From contig OW203766.1 in NCBI GenBank assembly GCA_934045905.1, forward strand, positions 23,120,309-23,184,308: a stretch of 64,000 nt of DNA. The letters run 5' to 3'. This document shows, in pieces, positions 27,701 to 36,700 of the stretch (position 1 is its first letter; every line of letters starts with the position of its first letter). The notes under the pieces are model-generated. The model had not been told where the DNA came from and made no database searches. It saw nothing but the letters and a program-made list of their open reading frames with translations. Position numbers and translations under genes: made by a program. This stretch comes from Leuctra nigra (lineage: Eukaryota; Arthropoda; Insecta; Plecoptera; Leuctridae).

Positions 27701-30700
27701 ACCTGCTGATTAAGAATGCGTCCCGATAGCTTAATGGTTAAAGCATAGGGCCGGAAACCCGAAGGATCTGGGTTCGATTCCCAGTCGGGGTGCGCGTTTT
27801 TATTTCGCAGGTTACCTCCAAAACAAAGTGAGTATCGGTTTCGGTGAAAAAGTGGTATTGACCCATCTCTAAATAAAATGATTGAATTTACAGTACCCAG
27901 TCATATGAGAACACAGTACAGTGTAAGCCCAATTTAATTGAGCGAGCATCACCATGGTACTCTTATGGCACTTTCTCTGTGCGTTGGTATAATGCGTATT
28001 GATTGGTCATTATACGGAAAAACGAAAAAACGGTAATGTATACCTGGCTTATATAGTGTTGTAAATTTCTCAAGAATTTTTTTCGGAGAAATTTGTCAAG
28101 AAATTTCTCCGATGGAGAATTTTCGGAGAATTTTTTATTCTACCAAATATTAAGACAAATTTCTCTGATAGAGAATTTTCGTTTTTTTTTAATGAAATAT
28201 CAAGAGACATTTCTCTGATGGAGAATTTGTCCTTACTAAGTGAAGTTCTGTTTCCATTGGCTGTTGTAATGGAAGGGGGCAAATATTTGAAAAGTATGTT
28301 ACAATCAATAATGAACAGAATACAATCATCTATAGGTAGGTAACTTATAAGTTACATAATTAGTTAACCTCATTCAGGTTACTTCTTTGATCGTTTATTT
28401 CATATTCCTTTGCATGAATGTTAGTTTGAAAAAAAATTATCCGGAGAATTTTGTTCGTAGAATTTCTCGGAGAAAATTCTCCTTCTCGAGAAATTTCTCC
28501 GGAGAAATTTCTCCACTCACAACACTAGGATTATAGGTCTACATTATTCACAAAATATATTTAAACTCACTTTATTTTGCAAATTGTAACTACCAATTAC
28601 ATTAATTTGTAGCATTGATATGAATGCACGGTTCATCATAAGACTGATTTAAATATTTGGGCAGATCTGTAGGTAAATTTTGAGACTACGTAGCATGGGA
28701 ATGTACTTACAACAGACCTTTGAGCATTTGATAACATTATTAACAAACTTACCCCTAAATCATTGATGTACAATTCACCACCATGAAACACTATGAATTC
28801 GCAGTGACGTCTTGACACAAACAAACTGCCAAGAACAATGGTGTTATTTCTTCCTCTTCCCACCATGAAGGATTTCTGTAAAATAAAATAAATTGTAAGA
28901 TATTGAAGAGACAGGGCTCCCAACAGTTTCTACCTTCAAAAATAGTGAGTTTTAATGACTTTAAGGTAGAAAAAAATAGCCAAATAATGACCAAAGTAGT
29001 AGGTAATCAAAGTTTGAAAATAAAATAGATAAGTTATACCTACATAAATTATATCATTTGGCTTAATGATTGATCAATTGAAATTATAATTGAGCGTGCC
29101 AGAATATATAGCATCCAAATGACAATTCTAAAAACGAGTTGGCAAATGGTGTGTCACACACATCTGTCGTTCATTCATTAAAAATATGTATAGCCTTATA
29201 GCACACTATTGTACAGAAGCAATGCTTGAAAAATTATTAGATATTAATATTATCATTCAAAAAAAATCTATTCTTAGTCAGTGGTTAGTTTTTAAAATAA
29301 TAAGTGGGCGGACGATTGGCGTTAATTGTCAGGGGAACCATAATTTGCTTATAAACACAATGAGAGATTGGAGGGAGGGCCCCTCAATATAATATTAATG
29401 AGGGTCCGGTGCGAGCATCCCTGGGAAAATTTTGAATTTCAGAAACAATTTTGGTGCCTTCCTAAGCGATTTGTACCACATTTAAGCCTTCATGAAAAAT
29501 AAGTGGGTAGACTGGATTCCTTTTTCAAAAAAATGACTTTTAATTTAATGACCAAATGGGTATAATTCATGAAAATAATGACTTTTATTGACCTGGCTCA
29601 AAAAAATGAATTTTATTAGTGAAAATAAATAGTGATCTGTTGGGAGCCATGAAGAGAAGAATATCTACTTTGAACTGAAGACGGCCATGCCATCCAATAT
29701 AATAATCACTGTCAACAACAAGAATGATAATATTTAAGATTCACATAAGACACATTTCCTTCCCAGCCAGCAAAACCATAGTATCTAGAGATTGGTATAG
29801 AGACTTTGCAGCATTCATCAATAAGATTAAAATTATTTAAAAAAACAATCCAACAAATAGGATTCTCACTCGTTAAATCAATATATATATTATGTAGTGA
29901 CCTTGTTGGTGAATGTGCACTTAAGGCTTAGTAGGAAGTACAGGTCAGTTCGGGTCATACCTGGTTCAATTTTAATACCCAGCCAGGTAACGAAAAAAAA
30001 TAGAGTTTCCCTTGCATAATCTATTGCCTATTCATCCTATAAGATGTTGCAGTGTCATCTTATAATAATATAATAATAATCCTTCGCCCGGTTCCATAGT
30101 TGAGTCGGGGGGGGTGGCCAAGGCCACCACTTGCTAGGGCCTCGGACTCCTGAGCCAGCTGGCCAAGCTTGGCTCTTCCTCTTCTTCTTTCTTCTCCACC
30201 AGCTTCTTCCACTTTTTCCTGTCTTCCCACCAACTCTCCTCTTCTACTTCTTCCCACTTCTCCAATCTCTCTCGCACATCCTCTGCTACCACTTCGCTCC
30301 ACTTCTCCCTCGGTCTTCCCACTCTCCTTTTGCCACTCCTGGCCACTTCAAACTCCCGCCGTGGTATTCTATTCCCTTGCATTCTCTTCATGTGTCCAAA
30401 CCACCGTAGCCGCTCTCTACCCAATTTAAAAGTCAGCCTCTCCACATTCAAGTCCCTTCTAATTTTCTCACTCCTGATCTTGTCCTTCTTCGTTAATCCT
30501 TGTGCACTCCGTAGAAACTTCATTTCTTAAGACTATCTTTCCATCCTTCGTTAACCAGCTCCCAAGGTACTTGAATTCTCCCTTCTCCATCAATTCCATG
30601 CCTCGTAGTTTGATCTTCTCGTTCCTTGTTGCCTTCCTCTCCAATACCAGTATCTCACTCTTTTCTTGGCTAATCCGCATTCCGAATTCTTCAGTAGTCT

Positions 30701-33700
30701 GGCTCCATCTATCAATCATTTCTTGCACTATTCCACTAGTTCCTCCCCACACTACTATGTCATCGGCATACACTAATGTATTGGTATCTTGGTTGTCACT
30801 TGGTTCCACTCTCCTCAACAGTTCGTCCATGACAATGACAAATAGCGTTGGTGAGAGCACGCTTCCCTGACGAAGTCCTTCCTTGACCGCAAACCATCCC
30901 GACTTTCCTTCCATCGTTTGGACACAACTCTCATTTTTCTCGTATGTGCACCTAATTCTATCAATGAGTTCTCTACGTACTCCCTTCTGCTTCAGGCATT
31001 CCCATACTTTCCTCCTAGGCAAACGATCATATGCTTTTCTAAGTCCAGAAAAACCATGTAGAGCTTTTCCCCACTCTCCCACTTTCTCTCCATGATCTGC
31101 CTGATACTGAATAATGGGTCAATGGTTGACCTCCCTCTCCTGAACCCATATTGCTCCTCCCTGAGCCCTTCCTCCACTACCTCCCTCAGCCTAAACTCAT
31201 AAATTTTTCCAACAGTTTTGCACACTGGCACATCAATGTCACTCCCCTGTAGTTGCTGCACCTCTTCCTGTCACCCTTTTTGAAAATCGGTACGATGACC
31301 CCCTTCCTCTAATCCTCTGGAACTGTCTTCTGCTTCCATGCTGCGCTCATCACACGAAACATCCATCTTCTTCCGATCTTCCCAGCCGCTTTTACCATCT
31401 CCACCGTTAATTCATCCACTCCTGGTGATCGCCCATTCTTCATCTCTTTCAACGCTTTCTCCACCTCTCCCTCTGTCAAATCCCGCTCTTCTTCATCCTC
31501 GCCCTCACTCTGCAATCCTTCTTGAGAGCATCTTATAGATTGAACAAATTGTACCTAAACAATATTGTGTTTATACACCACTGTGCATTGTTTATTTCTG
31601 TACCTACTGAATTTAATATTCATAGCTTGCACAAACTTCTTTTGTTTTATATCAGCAATGCAAAATTATTGAATTTTCCACCTGAGAAAGGACATTTTGT
31701 AGGCACATTGACGGGTCAGATTTATAACTTTAATAATAATAATAATAATCTTCCTCCCGGTTCCAAGAGTTGGGTCGGGGGGTGGCGAGGCCACCATTTA
31801 CTAGGGCCCGGACTCCTAAGCTAGCTGGCCAGGCTTGGCTCTTCCTCTTCGTTCTTCTTCTCTACCAGTTTTTTCCACTTCTTCCTGTCTTCCCACCACC
31901 TTCCTTCTTCCACTTCTTCCCACTTCTCCAGTCTCTCTTGTACATCTTCTGCTACCAGCTCTCTCCACTTTTCCCTCGGTCTTCCCACTCTCCTTTTATC
32001 ACTTCTCGCAGCTTCGAACTCCCGACGCGGTATTCTCTCCCTCTGCATTCTCTTCATGTGGCCAAACCACCGTAGCCGCTCTCTCCCCATTTTAAATGCC
32101 AACCTCTCTACCTTCAAGTCTCCTCTAATCTTTTCACTCCTGATCTTGTCCATCTTAGTTACTCCTTGTATGCTTCGTAAAAACTTCATTTCTGCTGCCT
32201 GCAACTGGCTCTCCTCCTTTCCTCCGATCGCCCACGTTACGGAACCGTAGGTGAGTATTGGCAGGAAATAGCTTTTGAAAAGGAGTATCTTGCATTTCTG
32301 GGGGAACTGCTCATTCCAAAGAAGTTTCCTGACTAACTGGAAAAATGTGTTAGCCTGTTGCACTCTTGATGTTATCTCTCTTCCTATTTTTCCATCCTTA
32401 GTTAGCCAGCTCCCCAGATACTTAAACTCTCCTCTCTCCGCCAGTTCCAAGCCCCGTAGCCTGATCTTCACATTTCTTGTTGCCTTCCTCTCCATTACTA
32501 GTGTCTCACTCTTTTCCTGACTTATTCGCATACCGTATTCTTCAGTCATCTGGCTCCATCTATCAATCTTTTCTTGAACACATTCGCTGGTTTCTCCCCA
32601 CACTACGATATCATCTGCATATACCAGTGTATTCGTCTCCTGGTCTTCGCTTGGTTCTACTTTTCTCAGCAGCTCGTCCATGACAATGACAAATAGTGTT
32701 GGGGAAAGAACGCTGCCCTGTCGAAGTCCTTCCTTCACCTCAAACCATCCTGTCTTCCCCTCCACTGTTTGTACACAGCTCTCGTTCTTCTCATATGTGC
32801 TCTTGATTCTCTCAATCAGACCCAATCCCACCCCCTTCCGCTTCAGACATTCCCATACTTTCTTCCTTGGTAGGCGATCGTAGGCCTTTTCCAAGTCTAG
32901 AAAAACCATGTACAGTTTTTCTCCACTCTCCCACTTTCTCTCCATGACTTGTCGGATAGTGAATATTGGATCAATGGTTGATCTGCCTGGCCTGAACCCA
33001 TATTGTTCCTCCCTGAGCTTTTCCTCTACTACTTCTTTCAGTCTAAATTCCACCACTTTTTCGAATACTTTGGCACATTGACACATCAAAGTAATTCCCC
33101 TGTAGTTGCTGCACTTCTTCCTGTCACCCTTTTTGTAGATTGGTACAATCACTCCCTTTCTCCAATCGTCCGGTATGGTCCTCTGTTTCCATGCCGCACT
33201 CATTACTCGAAACAACCATCTTTTTCCTATTTCCCCAGCAGCTCTTACCATCTCCACTGTTATCTCATCTATTCCGGGTGATCGACCATTCTTCATCTCG
33301 TTTAGCGCTTTCTCCACTTCTCCCTCTCTCAAAGCACACTTCTCCTCTTCCTCGTTCTCACTCTGTAGTATTCCACTACTTTCTGGTAGTGCCACTCCAT
33401 CAACATTCAGTAGTTCCTTGAAGTACTCTTTCCACAGTGCCTGTACTTCTACTGGGTCATTGATCAATCCTCCGCAAGCATCCACCATGCATGCCTGTCC
33501 AACTTTTCTTGTCCTCTTTTCCTTTATTATGCCATAAAGCATCTTTTTATTGCCTTCAAAATCCGTTTCTAGTTTACCAGCAAGTTCTTCCATGGACTTC
33601 TTCTTTTCTTCTTCTACTGTCTCTCTTACTCGTATTTTCCACCTTCGGTATTCGGCCTTGTTGAGGGTAGATCTATCGGCCTCGTACGTTTGCCAGGCGG

Positions 33701-36700
33701 TTCTCTTCTGACGCACTGCTTCTCGGACTATTTCATTCCACCACGGTGTTTCCTTCTTCTTGCTTCTCCCACTTGATCGCCCACAAACTTCTTCTGCACT
33801 TTCCACAAATACCTTCTTAAATGTTTGCCATTCCTCTTCCACCTGTCCCACTTCCCCTATTCTCTCACTGCTTGCAATCTTCTCTCTGAACTCCTGTCGT
33901 ACTGTATGGGATTGCAGTTTCCACACTTTGATTCTGCCATTCTTTTTACTTCTTCTCTTGGCGGCGTGGTCCTTCTTGACGCTAAATTTTCCAACTAGCA
34001 GCCTATGATCGCTATCTAGGTTGAGGTAAATTATTGAGGTAAATCGATGTATTTTTTGTAGTGATGTGGATTTTACCGTACATTTTTTTCTCGGTAAATT
34101 TACCGTAAATTTACCGTCAGGCGGTAAATTTTGTTATTTTTGTCTAATACAGGAATCGTGCTATTGGCTCTTGAAATATTGTTTTAAAAGTGTTTTGGGG
34201 GTGCCAAATGTCACAATGTGTATTAAGTGATCAGGAAATGAAGGGGATGCCGTGGTTCTTCCAAGTGATTTCTTTTTGCATCGTTTGGTCTTCACACTCT
34301 AAAATTTAATAAAATGTAATACTTGCACATAATTAAAGCTCAATAAATTAAATAATGCCATAATGGAGAACGTTACTGCCCCTGTTACACTCTCAAAACG
34401 TTATTTATTATTATAATTAACAATATTTATTTATCGAATTTAACGTTTTGAAGATGTACAATGTATACCTACCTCAAGTCATAAGCTATCTTATCTGCAA
34501 GTTTTGTTTCCAGTTCCACATAAATTATATGGGTGTAGACATATCCAACAATACACTTTGAAGAACCATTTGCTTCCCCTTATCTTCCCCAGGTCTCTTA
34601 CAGTCATTTCCAAGTTGCAATTTAAATAATACCTTCATTTAAAACAAATCATAAAAATGTTTGCATTTTTGTTTATACTTTGAATATTTGCACACTTCTC
34701 TGCTATGAAACCAAAGAAAATATAATATGAAGAAACACTTCTAGGGAAATCAAGTACAATTTAACAAATACTCTACCTACAGAAAATGAAATAAAATAAT
34801 AGATAAAATTAAATTAGTATTCATGAAATAAAATTAACATTTTCTGCATATTTCTACCTACAAAATCGACATTGGTCAACATTTCACTTTGGTATAGGTA
34901 ATTAAAAAAACATAACAATTTCAAATTCATAAAACTTATTATGTACCTATGAACACCTACAAATCAACATGGACTACATTTCACTTTACTGTGAGGTCTG
35001 CTTGATATCCCTGAAAGTATTTCCCTACTATGTCCTTGGTTTCACATCGGAGAATGTGTGCATTAGGTACATTGTATAATGCAACATTTTAATGATATTC
35101 ACTAGATCCCTCCACTTCTCATTTAAAGTGTAAATTTCACTGTTTTCTTGACCTATGCACTTGGCTGATTCCATAGAATATAATTAAGATAATTTTGAAA
35201 ATTTTACCATGGTAAAATTTATTTGGTAAATTTACGGTAAATTTACCTGACCGTAAATTTACCGACTCACATCACTAATTTTTTGTAATGTGAGTGATTC
35301 CTCTTCGTACTTAAGATATCTCCAGAGAATATAAAATTTCCAAAATACCCATTAACCATAAAATATTGTAAAAAAGCAGAGAATAACACAGGGGTCCGAA
35401 CTAGAACCGGAACCTAGAACCGGTATGAACCTTCATAATTTTGGAGCCAGAACCAGAACCGTTATACTTTTCCCCCCAAGAACCGGAACCGGAACCCGAA
35501 CCTTTATAACTAGCTAAATTAGGTTTAAGGTTGTAAAAGGTTCTTAAAGGTTCCTTCTTTTATATAGAAGGAACCTTTGTCATTCTTGAGAGCTTATCAA
35601 CACTTGTTGAAATTGTACACTTCCCAAAACTTTCCTTCAACTGATCAATATAATAATCCATTTCAATTTAAATTGCAATATTTTTCAACATAACTTGCAC
35701 TTTGTTGTTCATTGAAACAAGCACTCCTGCATCTCGAATGATCTATAATAAATTGCAATTACTCATGACGCGTGATATCCAGTCTTTCCATTCTTCTACT
35801 ACCTACTCATTGTGAAGATGAACTTTCTTCATATTTGGTATACTTTTTTCAATGTCGAAAACAGCATATATAGCTTCAGCCTTGAAGTGACTTAGGGGTG
35901 GGCATGAGATAGTTGCCAGAGGAGGAGGGGTAAAAGCATCACAGCTGATTGCAGCATAGGTACTCACAAACTGACATCAAAATAAATAGACAATAGGCAC
36001 CGAGTGTTGACTCTCTTTTGTTTCTGGAAATGAGAAACAGCGCGATGGGTGGCAAAAATTAGCAACTCTTGACGTAATACGCATACCCTTAGTTGCAGCA
36101 GTTAGTAAACATTACTCATTGTATGCATTCTTACAATAATACGCCACATGATATTTCGCTGTGAAAAATTTATGAAGTGTAAGCAATTCCACTGAATCTG
36201 ATAAAATTATTAGTTTGCTCCTCTCTTTTACCAATTCTGAGCTATTTTGAGTTTTCTGATGATTTTTATCGGTTGCTATGGCCACGACCAATGAGAGTTG
36301 ATAAAACTAAAGATTCTTCTACGTACAGTTTTGCCGATTTCTCTCGCTAGTGGCGCTGGGGGTATGAACACTCGGTGCCTATACAACTGGTGTTTGGTAT
36401 TCTTTGATACAGTGTTAAGTATAACAAATGTCAACACTTAACACAAGCTTGACAGTTAAACGTTTAAACAAAAACGTCCCACCCCTAAAGCTCACCATAC
36501 CTTTTTTGTCCAGCTACCGACCATTCTATGACTAGCCACTGCCTTCAGTCTTAAGCCCTTCTACCATGGACGTGATGTTTTTGAAGCGATGTTGCTTCGC
36601 GGCACGATTTTCCAGTCACTATCTTCCATGATCGCGAAGTTTTGCAGCAACGTCAAGGTATTTCCGACGCTCCACTTTGGCTGAAGCTAGAAAGCGCATG

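Larger units (their letters stand above)
26340..27871. mobile_element. Non-autonomous hAT element, host of two further insertions
   Basis: TAGAGATGGGCCGATAC and the complement of GTATTGACCCATCTCTA are the ends. The 8-bp duplication AATAAAAT is at 26332-26339 and 27872-27879. The body is rich in (C)CGATAC(C) repeats and a perfect ccaccgataccggtatcggtgg palindrome. It has received MITE E copy 2 (26357-26850) and a SINE pair (27198-27833). Confidence 0.87.
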
